Source: Bacteroidaceae bacterium
Lineage (GTDB): Bacteria > Bacteroidota > Bacteroidia > Bacteroidales > Bacteroidaceae
Assembly (NCBI GenBank): GCA_024401215.1
Contig: JAKSLL010000011.1
Location: forward strand, 1-64,000
DNA: 64,000 bases
Reading direction: 5' to 3'
Part shown: positions 26,770 through 35,143 of the stretch, piece after piece
Layout of the letters: each line of letters starts with the position of its first letter
Position numbering within the stretch: position 1 is the first letter of the stretch
Made by a program: the position numbers and the translations under genes
The notes under the pieces: model-generated
Database searches by the model: none
What the model saw: the letters and a program-made list of their open reading frames with translations, nothing else
Told to the model about the DNA's origin: nothing

Positions 26770-26852
26770 ATTGGTAATCATCACACTATGCTTGTGTGTA
26801 AAAGCAATTTCTACACTTCTCAACTTACAAATCAAGAAGTTTGATTACCAAT
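26770..26852 (+). ncRNA. Structured 5' leader of the HU gene (three-way junction candidate)
   Basis: A closing stem of 11 perfect pairs, ATTGGTAATCA (26770-26780) with TGATTACCAAT (26842-26852), encloses two smaller hairpins. One is CACAC (26782-26786) with GTGTG (26794-26798), the other ACTTCT (26815-26820) with AGAAGT (26835-26840). A short C run (26854-26858) follows. The fold begins about 7 bases after the predicted transcription start and leaves 59 bases to the HU ATG. I do not recognise it as a known riboswitch or ribosomal-protein leader. Confidence 0.55.
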
Positions 26853-26911
26853 CCCCCCACACTCAGATAATTATAAATTAAAACTAAAATATTGACCTAA
26901 TTTCATCTATC

Positions 26912-27184
26912 ATGAACAAGACAGAACTCGTAAATGCTATTGCTGAAAAATCAGGATTAAGCAAGTCTGACTCTAAGAAAGCTCTTGATGCAGCTGTTGA
27001 AGCTATCGCTGAGGCTCTTAAGAAAAATGACAAAGTTGCTCTCGTTGGTTTCGGTACATTCTCTGTATCTGAACGTCCAGAGCGTCAGGGTATCAATCCT
27101 TCTACAAAGGAGACTATCACAATCGCTGCTAAAAAAGTTGCTAAATTCAAAGCTGGTTCAGACCTTGACAACGCAATCAACTAA
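26912..27184 (+). CDS. HU-family DNA-binding protein
   Basis: This 90-residue nucleoid protein has the standard HU layout: helical dimerisation part (MNKTELVNAIAEKSGLSKSD), beta strands VALVGFGTFSVSERPERQGINPST, and the DNA-intercalating arm with the conserved NP. The C-terminal KVAKFKAGSDLDNAIN closes the body. Such proteins bend and compact DNA as dimers. It is a single gene with its own promoter (26725-26755), long folded leader (26770-26852) and terminator (27218-27248), which suggests independent and probably high expression. Confidence 0.95.
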   Translation: MNKTELVNAIAEKSGLSKSDSKKALDAAVEAIAEALKKNDKVALVGFGTFSVSERPERQGINPSTKETITIAAKKVAKFKAGSDLDNAIN

Positions 27185-27217
27185 AAGCGAAAAAACATTT
27201 TACATTCACAACAATAT

Positions 27218-27248
27218 AAAGTCTGGCAGATTATTTCTGCCAGACTTT
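27218..27248 (+). terminator. Rho-independent terminator of the HU gene
   Basis: A perfect 13-bp stem AAAGTCTGGCAGA (27218-27230) with TCTGCCAGACTTT (27236-27248) is followed by more T residues. Confidence 0.92.
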
Positions 27249-27291
27249 TTTGTTATTCCTACGCAACTGCCTTTTTTCTGGTCCAGATAGG

Positions 27292-27460
27292 AGACGAGGC
27301 AAGCATTAGATGCTTTACCTCGTAGAGTATCGATACTTTACCTCGCCAAGCATATACACCCGAAAAGGCATTGTATCTCATCGTTGCTCAACAAAGTTAG
27401 GTGGCGTTACCTCGCAAAGCAATGTTGCGTTACCTCGCAAGGCAAGTTAGCGTTACTGAA
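27292..27460. repeat. Short array with 23-base period (TTACCTCG units)
   Basis: TTACCTCG occurs at 27315, 27338, 27407 and 27430. All four fall on one 23-base register (27315 + n x 23); the units at 27361 and 27384 are degenerate. Some spacers form palindromes (AGTATCGATACT, 27326-27337). Related TTACGAGG/CCTCGTAA words occur at 9812-9862. The array lies between two converging genes and codes for nothing visible. Confidence 0.6.
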
Positions 27461-27632
27461 GACCACCTCCCTCCCTTTATGACTTTTATAAGGAGAAATA
27501 CCAGCAGAGTGAATTCTTAATTTATCTGTAAAGGTGACTAAAAACGATTGTGTTAGGAAAGCATTTTTACATTCATTTTAATATTTGTGACTTTTATTGT
27601 AACTATTCAGCGAATGTTTTTTCTAACAAGGA

Positions 27633-27657
27633 TTGGCTTACGCCGAGCTTCGGTTCT
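27633..27657. repeat. Degenerate fragment of repeat R2
   Basis: TTGGCTTACGCCGAGCTTCG plus the next bases resembles the reverse complement of the R2 left end (AACCGTCAGCTCGGCGTAGCC) seen at 63-92 and 61607-61640. The TIRs are not preserved. The rest of the 27461-27679 gap is AT-rich with no gene. Confidence 0.5.
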
Positions 27658-27679
27658 ACCAAGTTCAACCAAATTAGAG

Positions 27680-28141
27680 CTAATTCTTCATTGCTATTGC
27701 AGAATAAGCAAAGAACACATAACGAATGAACTTACCTACTGTTGACCAAAAGATTACACCCCACACATTTGCGCGCAGAAGACCAAGCGAAATTGATATT
27801 GCCGAGCCGAAGACAGGCAAGAAAGAGAATGCTGCAATCCATGAGCCCTTTTTCTCGACATAGTCACGGGTACGAATCAGACGGCGCTCTTTGACGTGCA
27901 TCCATTTGCAAATCTGTTCAATATTCCCTATTCTCCCTACATAATAGTTGAAAAGCGAGCCAAGCACATTGCCAATAGTACCACTGACAATTGTCGTCAA
28001 AGGATCCATATCTGTAGTCACAAGAAGAGTACACATGACAGCCTCCGAACTGAAAGGCACAAATGTGCCTGCAAGAAACGAAGCCATTGCCATTCCCCAG
28101 TATCCATATTGGATGAAAAAATCATTAAGATTGTCTATCAT
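27680..28141 (-). CDS. YqaA-type small SNARE-associated (VTT/DedA-like) membrane protein
   Basis: This 153-residue inner-membrane protein has about four hydrophobic segments. It shows the VTT/DedA pattern: FLAGTFVPFSSEAVM near the N-terminus, GTIGNVLGSLFNYYVGR in the middle, and FSFLPVFGSAISISLGLLR later, the conserved re-entrant hairpins. YqaA-family proteins are short DedA relatives; DedA proteins are linked to lipid (undecaprenyl phosphate or phospholipid) flipping, but the function of this branch is not settled. It lies 17 bases after the next membrane-protein gene on the same strand. Confidence 0.82.
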   Translation of the reverse strand: MIDNLNDFFIQYGYWGMAMASFLAGTFVPFSSEAVMCTLLVTTDMDPLTTIVSGTIGNVLGSLFNYYVGRIGNIEQICKWMHVKERRLIRTRDYVEKKGSWIAAFSFLPVFGSAISISLGLLRANVWGVIFWSTVGKFIRYVFFAYSAIAMKN

Positions 28142-28158
28142 TCAGTTTTGAATATTAT

Positions 28159-29160
28159 TCACACAAAATATCTCAATGCCATCATAGCAAGCAGAACTAA
28201 TGCCAAGACTATACAATAAATATGTGTGAAACGGTTATAAGTCAGAGATATGAAATGTCCAAACATAATTGATGTGTCAACAACAAACACAGGATAAAGT
28301 ACAAAGAAATACTGAGGCTGCAGCATGATGAAAGTAATTATGCTGATTGCGTGCAGCACTACCACATTATATATAATACGTGTACGAGTCTTGTCCAAAA
28401 AGCTGTTTCTATAGAAATCAAAAGTACCGGAAACAAACAATAAAAGCATAAAAGCAAATAGGACAATCGTGTTTTTGTGAAAAACAGCATAACCTACCCA
28501 TTGAATATCCACAATGCTATTCACATGCTCCATAAAAGAAGGCAGATTGCCCAAGTAAATCTCTATGCCAAGGAAGAACCAATATGGAGCAATTATACCA
28601 ATTATTGACGCAACAAAACTTTTCAGCGAAAGAGAACGCATATAACCCTGCAAGAACCAATATAGCGGAGTGATATACAATATCTTAGGGAACACCAACG
28701 ACGCCACCGAGATGTGCAGATAGAGTATAAGCGAAAACACTGGCGACGGACTCTGGTATGTCTTGAATAGAGGGAAGAAAGACAGGAGAATAAGAATCAT
28801 CACCACGCCGCCTGGCTGAAAAATATGACAAGGCACAGATATTGCCAGCAATGCTGCAAGCATACTGCTGAGCATTCTCGAACTAATGCGCAACAACACA
28901 TTCTCGTTGTTAAGCTCAGCCATAAAATAGATAGCAATGGCGGCAATCAGCACTCCGACAATCTTTCCCCAAAGTCCTGACAAGAGAAAAGAAGGAACAA
29001 AACGCCACAGACCATAATCAAAACTGTCGTAAGAGCCAACAATACCAAAAAGATGCGATGTGTCGGGCACCACAAACCACAGCACAAGCGACAACACCCC
29101 CACTATCGGCAATGTCATCTGACTGTTAGCCATTTTTTTCTGAAAGTCTAATACTACCAC
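28159..29160 (-). CDS. Polytopic membrane protein of unknown function
   Basis: This 333-residue protein is almost entirely membrane-embedded, with about nine or ten hydrophobic segments (for example residues 17-33, 61-79, 88-105, 110-130, 180-200, 235-255, 270-290, 310-330). Short charged loops such as YQSPSP and RTRTR separate them. I do not recognise a catalytic motif. The architecture of many TM helices with short loops resembles the Bacteroidetes DUF6427-like proteins, but I cannot confirm that. ATG at 29160 is the first start; Met10 or Met15 are alternatives. It precedes the YqaA-type gene by 17 bases and is probably co-transcribed with it. Confidence 0.65.
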   Translation of the reverse strand: MVVLDFQKKMANSQMTLPIVGVLSLVLWFVVPDTSHLFGIVGSYDSFDYGLWRFVPSFLLSGLWGKIVGVLIAAIAIYFMAELNNENVLLRISSRMLSSMLAALLAISVPCHIFQPGGVVMILILLSFFPLFKTYQSPSPVFSLILYLHISVASLVFPKILYITPLYWFLQGYMRSLSLKSFVASIIGIIAPYWFFLGIEIYLGNLPSFMEHVNSIVDIQWVGYAVFHKNTIVLFAFMLLLFVSGTFDFYRNSFLDKTRTRIIYNVVVLHAISIITFIMLQPQYFFVLYPVFVVDTSIMFGHFISLTYNRFTHIYCIVLALVLLAMMALRYFV

Positions 29161-29300
29161 AGCTTATTATTTGAACAGTTTCTATGCAGGCATCCACCTG
29201 TAAGAACGGATTTTTTGACACCTACTAAAGTAGCGTTTTGCTATAAAAAGTTATAATTCGGGTACAAAGATAAGCATTTTTTATCTTGTAACTCAGATGA

Positions 29301-29334
29301 TTTGCATATAATCCAAATGTTTTTCATATATTTG
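29301..29334 (+). promoter_or_regulatory. Promoter of miaB
   Basis: -33 TTTG (29301-29304) and -7 TATATTTG (29327-29334), spacer 22. It leaves a leader of about 20 bases before ATG 29362 and rules out the in-frame ATG at 29302. Confidence 0.7.
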
Positions 29335-29361
29335 CACCATATTTTGTACAAAATTTTATTA

Positions 29362-30669
29362 ATGAAGCGACTTTTTATTGAGACTTATGGCTGCCAAATG
29401 AATGTGGCGGACAGTGAAGTTATTGCATCTGTAATGAAAATGGCAGACTACGAAACCTGCGAATCTATTGATGATGCAGATGCTATACTCCTCAACACCT
29501 GCTCCGTTCGTGAGAATGCCGAAAATAAGATTTACAGCCGCCTTGAACAGCTTAATGCCCTTCGCAAAAAGGGCAAGAAGATGATTATTGGCGTTGTTGG
29601 ATGCATGGCGGAGAGAGTTAAGGATGACCTTATCGACAACCACCATGTAGATCTTGTTGCTGGTCCTGACTCTTATCTTTCACTTCCTGAGCTGTTTGCC
29701 GCAGCCGAAGTTGGTGAAAGAGCCATCAACATTGAACTCAGCACAACAGAAACTTATCGAGATGTAATTCCTGAGAGAGTTTGCGGCAGTCATATCAGCG
29801 GATTTGTAAGCATCATGCGTGGATGCAACAACTTCTGCCATTACTGTATCGTACCATACACAAGAGGAAGGGAGCGAAGCCGCGAAGTGGACAGCATCCT
29901 TAACGAGGTGCGAGACCTCCAAGCAAAAGGTTATAAAGAAGTTACACTATTAGGACAGAATGTCAACAGCTATAAGTGCGGCGATGTCGGTTTCCCACAA
30001 CTCCTTACGGTTGTTGCTGAAGCTGTGCCAGATATGCGTATCCGCTTCACAACAAGCCATCCTAAGGATATGAGCGATGACACCCTCAAAGTCATAGCTT
30101 CACATAGCAATATCTGTCGCCACATCCACTTGCCTGTACAAAGCGGTTCGAACAGGATTCTCGGCCTCATGAATCGCAAGTACACCCGTGAATGGTATCT
30201 TGACCGTGTGGCAGCCATCAAGCGCATTCTTCCAGACTGCGGACTCACCACAGACATTTTTGTTGGATATCATTCAGAAACAGAAGAAGACCATGAACTT
30301 TCACTTTCATTGATGCGTGAGTGCGGATATGACTCTGCATTCATGTTCAAATATTCTGAAAGACCAGGCACTTACGCTTCAAAGCACCTCCCTGACGATG
30401 TCCCTGAAGAGACAAAAATCAGAAGGCTCAATGAGATGATTGCCCTGCAGAATCAATTATCTGCCGAAAGTTACAAGAAGGACATAGGAAAGACTTTTGA
30501 AATTCTTGTTGAGGGCGTGTCAAAGCGTAGCAAAGAGCAGCTTTTCGGACGCACGCAGCAGAACAAGGTAATTGTATTTGACCGCGGAAACCACCATATT
30601 GGAGATTTCGTAAAAGTTAAAGTTCTTGAAGCAAGTTCAGCAACACTTAAGGGGTGTTCTATAGATTAG
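29362..30669 (+). CDS. miaB: tRNA-2-methylthio-N6-dimethylallyladenosine synthase MiaB
   Basis: This 435-residue radical-SAM methylthiotransferase modifies A37 of tRNAs reading UNN codons. The N-terminal UPF0004 domain gives the auxiliary cluster cysteines in TYGCQMN, NTCSVRENAE and VVGCMAE. The radical-SAM CxxxCxxC is in MRGCNNFCHYCIVPYTRG, and the C-terminal TRAM domain begins about residue 370 (KTFEILVEGVSKRS). The start at 29362 (MKRLFIETYGCQMN) follows from the promoter at 29301-29334 and from alignment to the family. It reads alone before ftsX, 73 bases downstream. Confidence 0.97.
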   Translation: MKRLFIETYGCQMNVADSEVIASVMKMADYETCESIDDADAILLNTCSVRENAENKIYSRLEQLNALRKKGKKMIIGVVGCMAERVKDDLIDNHHVDLVAGPDSYLSLPELFAAAEVGERAINIELSTTETYRDVIPERVCGSHISGFVSIMRGCNNFCHYCIVPYTRGRERSREVDSILNEVRDLQAKGYKEVTLLGQNVNSYKCGDVGFPQLLTVVAEAVPDMRIRFTTSHPKDMSDDTLKVIASHSNICRHIHLPVQSGSNRILGLMNRKYTREWYLDRVAAIKRILPDCGLTTDIFVGYHSETEEDHELSLSLMRECGYDSAFMFKYSERPGTYASKHLPDDVPEETKIRRLNEMIALQNQLSAESYKKDIGKTFEILVEGVSKRSKEQLFGRTQQNKVIVFDRGNHHIGDFVKVKVLEASSATLKGCSID

Positions 30670-30742
30670 CTTGAGATACAAAATGAGACCAAGCACCCCG
30701 AATGGATTTGAAAGTTTAGACTAATTTATAGAACCGAAGTCA

Positions 30743-31612
30743 ATGAGTAAGAAAAAAAGCGCATTTCTTGGCACACAATTCATAACAGCAACAATAAGCA
30801 CAACACTCGTGCTTGTATTGCTCGGTATAATTGTACTCTTTGTCCATACTGCCCACAATCTGTCAACTTATGTGAAAGAGAACATCAATGTCAGCGTGCT
30901 GATAAGTGATGACCTCGATATGAAGCAGATTGCTGACATGAAAAATTCTTTCGAGAAATCGGAATATACAAAGAGTGTCGATTATATTTCAAAAGAGCAG
31001 GCATTGCAAGAGGAGATAAAGGCTCAAGGCATTGACCCTACAGAATTCCTCGGCATGAATCCTTATACAGCCTCTTTTGAGATAAAAATCAATGCCGACT
31101 ATGCTAACCCTGACAGCCTCAGCATGGTTGTCAAGCAAATGAAGAAAGACGCAAGGATTGTGGATGTTGTATATTCAAAAGACCTGATAAAGTCTGTAAA
31201 TGACAATATCAGAAAACTCAGCATCATTCTCCTCGTTATCGCTTCGCTGTTCACATATATTTCTTTCGCACTCATCAACAATACAGTACGACTAACAATA
31301 TTCTCAAAGCGTTTCCTCATAAATACGATGAAACTTGTCGGCGCAAGCTGGGGATTCATCCGCAAGCCTTTCCTCTTGCGCGGCTTAGCTTTAGGTATTG
31401 TCTCTGCCGCTATCGCCGACGGACTCATCATTGCTGGATTGTACTGGCTGCGCAACTTTGAACCAGCCATAGTCAACATTATCGACTTAAATGCTGTGAT
31501 TATCGTGACAGCAAGTGTGTTTGCCTTTGGAATACTCATTACATTCCTCTGCACATTCTTCTCTCTTAACAAGTATCTGAAGATGAGCAGCAACGAACTG
31601 TATTATGTATAA
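30743..31612 (+). CDS. ftsX: Cell-division protein FtsX
   Basis: This 289-residue inner-membrane protein has four TM segments (about 12-35, 163-185, 215-238, 255-280). The large extracytoplasmic loop (about 40-160) contains VSVLISDDLDMKQIADMK. The C-terminal part is the FtsX/MacB permease domain with the coupling region FSKRFLINTMKLVGASWGFIR. With the ATPase FtsE (not in this window) it regulates peptidoglycan hydrolases at the septum. Order here, ftsX-DUF3098-uppP-truB-queA-folK, is a widely shared run in Bacteroidetes and has short spacings. Confidence 0.95.
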   Translation: MSKKKSAFLGTQFITATISTTLVLVLLGIIVLFVHTAHNLSTYVKENINVSVLISDDLDMKQIADMKNSFEKSEYTKSVDYISKEQALQEEIKAQGIDPTEFLGMNPYTASFEIKINADYANPDSLSMVVKQMKKDARIVDVVYSKDLIKSVNDNIRKLSIILLVIASLFTYISFALINNTVRLTIFSKRFLINTMKLVGASWGFIRKPFLLRGLALGIVSAAIADGLIIAGLYWLRNFEPAIVNIIDLNAVIIVTASVFAFGILITFLCTFFSLNKYLKMSSNELYYV

Positions 31613-31651
31613 GGCTGCAACTTAAAAATATAAAATAAAAGATTAATCATA

Positions 31652-31897
31652 ATGAATAATTTTGCGTTTACAAAGATCAACTACATCCTTCTCATTGCAG
31701 GATTTGTGGTAATCATCATCGGTTTCATACTCATGGGTGGAGACGGAACAACAGAAGAAGCCTTCAACCCTGAAATTTTCAGCGACATGCGCATCAAGGT
31801 TGCTCCTATGGTGTGCCTTTTCGGATTCTTATTTGAAATTGCTGCAATCCTTTGGCCATCAAAGGAGACAGACGCTAATGACAAAATCAAAGAATAA
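31652..31897 (+). CDS. DUF3098 small membrane protein
   Basis: This 81-residue protein has two TM segments (about 12-30 and 49-66) joined by a short loop with GGDGTTEEAFNPEIFSDMRI, the DUF3098 signature. It sits between ftsX (39 bases) and uppP (3 bases), a conserved place in Bacteroidetes, and so is probably tied to envelope growth or division. Function unknown. Confidence 0.9.
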   Translation: MNNFAFTKINYILLIAGFVVIIIGFILMGGDGTTEEAFNPEIFSDMRIKVAPMVCLFGFLFEIAAILWPSKETDANDKIKE

Positions 31898-31900
31898 GAG

Positions 31901-32713
31901 ATGAACGAAATACAAGCACTCTTAATGGGCATATTTCAAGGACTGACAGAGTATCTGCCTGTCAGTTCTTCTGGACACCTTGCAATAGCAGGCGAGCTGC
32001 TTAATGTTCAAGACCCCGACCAGATTATGTCATTCACAGTTGCTGTGCATGTAGCAACCGTGCTTTCCACAATTGTAATCCTTTGGAAGGAGATTATCTG
32101 GATTTTCAAAGGTTTGTTCAAATGGGACGGCAAACTTAACAACGAGCAGAAATATGCCATCAACATCATTATTTCTATGATTCCTATTGGTGTCGTAGGC
32201 GTATTCTTCAAGGACTACATAGAACAAGCTTTCAGCGGACTCATGATAGTAGGATGCTGTCTTGTTGTCACATCCCTCCTGCTTGGATTCTCATTTTTCG
32301 CTAAGCCACGTTCAAAAGAGAACATCTCTTTCATTGATGCCTTTGTCATCGGAATAGCACAAGCTATTGCCGCTCTGCCAGGACTCAGCCGCTCTGGCTC
32401 TACTATTGGCACAGGACTCATCCTTGGAGACAAGAAGGAGAATCTCGCACAATTCTCTTTCCTTATGGCTATCCCACCCATTCTCGGCATGGCACTTTTG
32501 GATGTCAAAGACATGTTGGAGGTTGGAGTAGAAAAAGCTATGGCAGGCATAACACCAATGGCGCTTGTCATTGGTTTTGTTGCTGCATTCATCACAGGCT
32601 GTCTAGCTTGCAAGATAATGATTAGCCTTGTGAAGAAAGGCAAGATGATTTGGTTTGCAGCCTATTGTGCCGTTGTTGGTGTGGCTGTCATCATCTGGCA
32701 ATGCTTTGCCTGA
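31901..32713 (+). CDS. uppP: Undecaprenyl-diphosphatase UppP (BacA)
   Basis: This 270-residue inner-membrane phosphatase converts undecaprenyl diphosphate to the monophosphate, recycling the carrier for peptidoglycan and polysaccharide synthesis. The two key repeats are present: [16 protein letters not shown] near the N-terminus and [21 protein letters not shown] near residues 150-170. About eight TM segments. It begins 3 bases after DUF3098 and is followed by a 103-base gap before truB. Confidence 0.97.
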   Translation: MNEIQALLMGIFQGLTEYLPVSSSGHLAIAGELLNVQDPDQIMSFTVAVHVATVLSTIVILWKEIIWIFKGLFKWDGKLNNEQKYAINIIISMIPIGVVGVFFKDYIEQAFSGLMIVGCCLVVTSLLLGFSFFAKPRSKENISFIDAFVIGIAQAIAALPGLSRSGSTIGTGLILGDKKENLAQFSFLMAIPPILGMALLDVKDMLEVGVEKAMAGITPMALVIGFVAAFITGCLACKIMISLVKKGKMIWFAAYCAVVGVAVIIWQCFA

Positions 32714-32816
32714 TTTAGTAACGTGTAAAAAATATTTCTTACACGATACCTAAAAGGGGAAAAGGATAACATCTACCCTCATAATTAGAAATTCGTAAAT
32801 TGTAATATATAATAAG

Positions 32817-33611
32817 GTGAATCCGCAAGAAGGCGAAATACTTATATTCAACAAGCCATATAGGTGGACTTCGTTCAACCTCGTCGCTAAGGTGAGAGGT
32901 GAACTATCACACCGACTGGGAGTGAAGAAGTTAAAGGTTGGTCATGCCGGCACACTCGACCCTCTGGCTACAGGTGTGCTGATAGTCTGCACAGGCAAAT
33001 GCACAAAGCAGATTGACATGCTGCAATCCCATACTAAGGAATATGTAGCAACAATAAAATTGGGTGCGACAACACCGTCTTTTGACATGGAGACTGAGGA
33101 GGACAGCACCTACCCAGTAGAACACATCACCCGTGAACTCGTTGAAGAAAAACTCAAAGCATTCAAGGGCAGAATTGAGCAAGTGCCTCCAACATATTCT
33201 GCTGTAAAAGTGGATGGCAAGAGAGCTTTCAAGTATGCGCGTCAAGGCGAAGAGATTGAGTTGAAGCCAAAAATTCTTGTTATTGATGAACTGGAGATTC
33301 TGCATTTCGGGATGGTAAGCAACGACACAGCAAATGATGCCGTTACACCCGATGAGCGAGAAAAGATTCAATATAAATCCGACAACCTCACAGGAACACA
33401 TCTGTCTCTCACAATAAGGGTTGTTTGCAGCAAAGGCACTTACATCCGCGCTCTTGCACGCGATATCGGACAAGCGCTAAACTCTGGAGGATACCTAACA
33501 GATTTAGTAAGAACAAGAATTGGTGAATATAAACTCCAAGACTGCTTAGACATTGAGCATTTCAATGAGTGGCTGGATAATCAAACAATAGAAAAAGTTG
33601 AACAACAATAA
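32817..33611 (+). CDS. truB: tRNA pseudouridine-55 synthase TruB
   Basis: This 264-residue enzyme makes pseudouridine 55 in the T arm of tRNAs. The catalytic Asp48 lies in VGHAGTLDPLATGVL; YSAVKVDGKRAFKYAR and VVCSKGTYIRALARDIG are further family motifs. The start codon is GTG at 32817 (reads as Met-Asn-Pro); no upstream ATG is in frame, and the protein aligns from this point. It is followed by queA 12 bases later, so both tRNA-modification genes are probably co-transcribed. Confidence 0.96.
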   Translation: MNPQEGEILIFNKPYRWTSFNLVAKVRGELSHRLGVKKLKVGHAGTLDPLATGVLIVCTGKCTKQIDMLQSHTKEYVATIKLGATTPSFDMETEEDSTYPVEHITRELVEEKLKAFKGRIEQVPPTYSAVKVDGKRAFKYARQGEEIELKPKILVIDELEILHFGMVSNDTANDAVTPDEREKIQYKSDNLTGTHLSLTIRVVCSKGTYIRALARDIGQALNSGGYLTDLVRTRIGEYKLQDCLDIEHFNEWLDNQTIEKVEQQ

Positions 33612-33623
33612 GAAAACAACAAT

Positions 33624-34730
33624 ATGAAACTTTCAGACTTCAAAATCAAGGTTGACAACAAGTTTTACTCAAAGATCCCTGAGGAGAAAATAGCAAAATA
33701 CCCTCGCACTTATGACCCAGAATCAAAGCTTTATAATCGCGACGAGGCTAAGCTTATGGTTGTACATAAGAAAACAGGAGAAATAGAGCATAAGCTTTTC
33801 AAAGATATTATCAACTATTTCGATGAGGGAGACACTTTTATCTTCAACGACACAAAAGTTTTCCCTGCTCGCCTCTACGGCAATAAAGAGAAGACAGGCG
33901 CAAGAATTGAAGTGTTCCTTTTGCGCGAGCTCAACGAAGACCTCAAGCTGTGGGATGTGCTTGTTGACCCTGCTCGTAAGATTCGTATTGGCAATAAATT
34001 GTATTTCGGTCCAGACGAGTCTCTTGTGGCTGAAGTGATTGACAACACTACATCTCGCGGTCGTACATTAAGATTCCTCTATGACGGCGACCACGACGAA
34101 TTTAAGGAAAAGCTTTATTCTTATGGTGAGGCCCCAATCCCTGATGATGTGCGCTCTGTACGTGAAACTGAAGAGGAAGACCACGAACGCTTCCAGAATA
34201 TATTCGCAAGACATGAAGGTGCGGTGACTGTGCCAGTAGCTGGTCTTCATTTCTCACGCGAACTCATGAAGCGTATGGAAATCAAAGGCATAGAGCAGGC
34301 ATTCATAACACTTCACGCTGGTTTGGGCAATTTCCGCAGCATCGATGTGGAAGACCTGTCTAAGCATAAGACAGATTCCGAGCAGATGTTCGTGACAAAA
34401 GAGGCTTGTGACTTGGTAAACAACTCTAAAGAAAAAGGACATAAGGTTTGTGCAGTGGGCACCACTACACTACGAGCAATAGAAACTGCCGTCGGACCTG
34501 GTGGATTCATCAAAGAGTTTGACGGATGGACAAATAAGTTCATCTTCCCTCCATACGATTTCACAGTAGCAGATTCACTTGTCGTGAACTTCCAGATGCC
34601 GCTGTCAACAATGATAATGCTCGTCACAGCATTCGGAGGATACGACCTCGTTATGAAAGCTTATGCTGAAGCTATCAAGGGAGATTATCTTTTTGGAACA
34701 TACGGTGACGCTATGCTCATTACAGACTAA
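33624..34730 (+). CDS. queA: S-adenosylmethionine:tRNA ribosyltransferase-isomerase QueA
   Basis: This 368-residue enzyme transfers the ribosyl part of SAM to preQ1 in tRNA to form epoxyqueuosine. Diagnostic segments include [41 protein letters not shown] [16 protein letters not shown] and [14 protein letters not shown]. It starts 12 bases after truB, and its last base is shared with the folK start (TAATG). Length is slightly above the usual 340-350 residues because of N-terminal and loop additions. Confidence 0.96.
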   Translation: MKLSDFKIKVDNKFYSKIPEEKIAKYPRTYDPESKLYNRDEAKLMVVHKKTGEIEHKLFKDIINYFDEGDTFIFNDTKVFPARLYGNKEKTGARIEVFLLRELNEDLKLWDVLVDPARKIRIGNKLYFGPDESLVAEVIDNTTSRGRTLRFLYDGDHDEFKEKLYSYGEAPIPDDVRSVRETEEEDHERFQNIFARHEGAVTVPVAGLHFSRELMKRMEIKGIEQAFITLHAGLGNFRSIDVEDLSKHKTDSEQMFVTKEACDLVNNSKEKGHKVCAVGTTTLRAIETAVGPGGFIKEFDGWTNKFIFPPYDFTVADSLVVNFQMPLSTMIMLVTAFGGYDLVMKAYAEAIKGDYLFGTYGDAMLITD

Positions 34731-35143
34731 TGCATATTGTCTATCTCTCATTAGGAACAAATCTTGGCGACAAGGAACATAATCTTAAGTCTGCCATAGA
34801 CGAAATATCAAGGCGGATTGGTCCTATAAGGGCTCAGTCCGCCTTCATTACAACGGAGCCTTGGGGGTTTGAGAGCGCCAACAGCTTTCTTAACGCAGCA
34901 GTAAAATGCGAGACAGACAAGAACCCGTTCGATGTTCTCCATGAAACACAAAAAATAGAAAGGGATTTAGGACGAGAGAAAAAATCGAGAAATGGCGTAT
35001 ATAGCGACAGGCTCATAGATATTGACATCCTTCTCTACGACGACATTCATATCTCTACTCCTGAGCTTACCATACCTCACCCACTCATGAATGAGCGAGA
35101 TTTCGTGCTTATACCTTTAAAAGAAATCAAAGAAGATGACTAA
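34730..35143 (+). CDS. folK: HPPK, 6-hydroxymethyl-7,8-dihydropterin pyrophosphokinase
   Basis: This 137-residue enzyme adds pyrophosphate to the pterin in folate synthesis. SLGTNLGDKEHNL, ITTEPWGFESANSFLNAAVK, and YSDRLIDIDILLYDDIHI with TIPHPLMNERDFVLIPL are the standard motifs, including the Mg-binding DIDILLYDD. It overlaps queA by one base and dpp4 by eight, an unusually compressed junction. Confidence 0.96.
   Translation: MHIVYLSLGTNLGDKEHNLKSAIDEISRRIGPIRAQSAFITTEPWGFESANSFLNAAVKCETDKNPFDVLHETQKIERDLGREKKSRNGVYSDRLIDIDILLYDDIHISTPELTIPHPLMNERDFVLIPLKEIKEDD

Noticed and set aside
27292..27460. CRISPR array
   Set aside because: Units are only 8 conserved bases with a 23-base period, two of them degenerate, no constant repeat of 24-40 bases, no cas genes.
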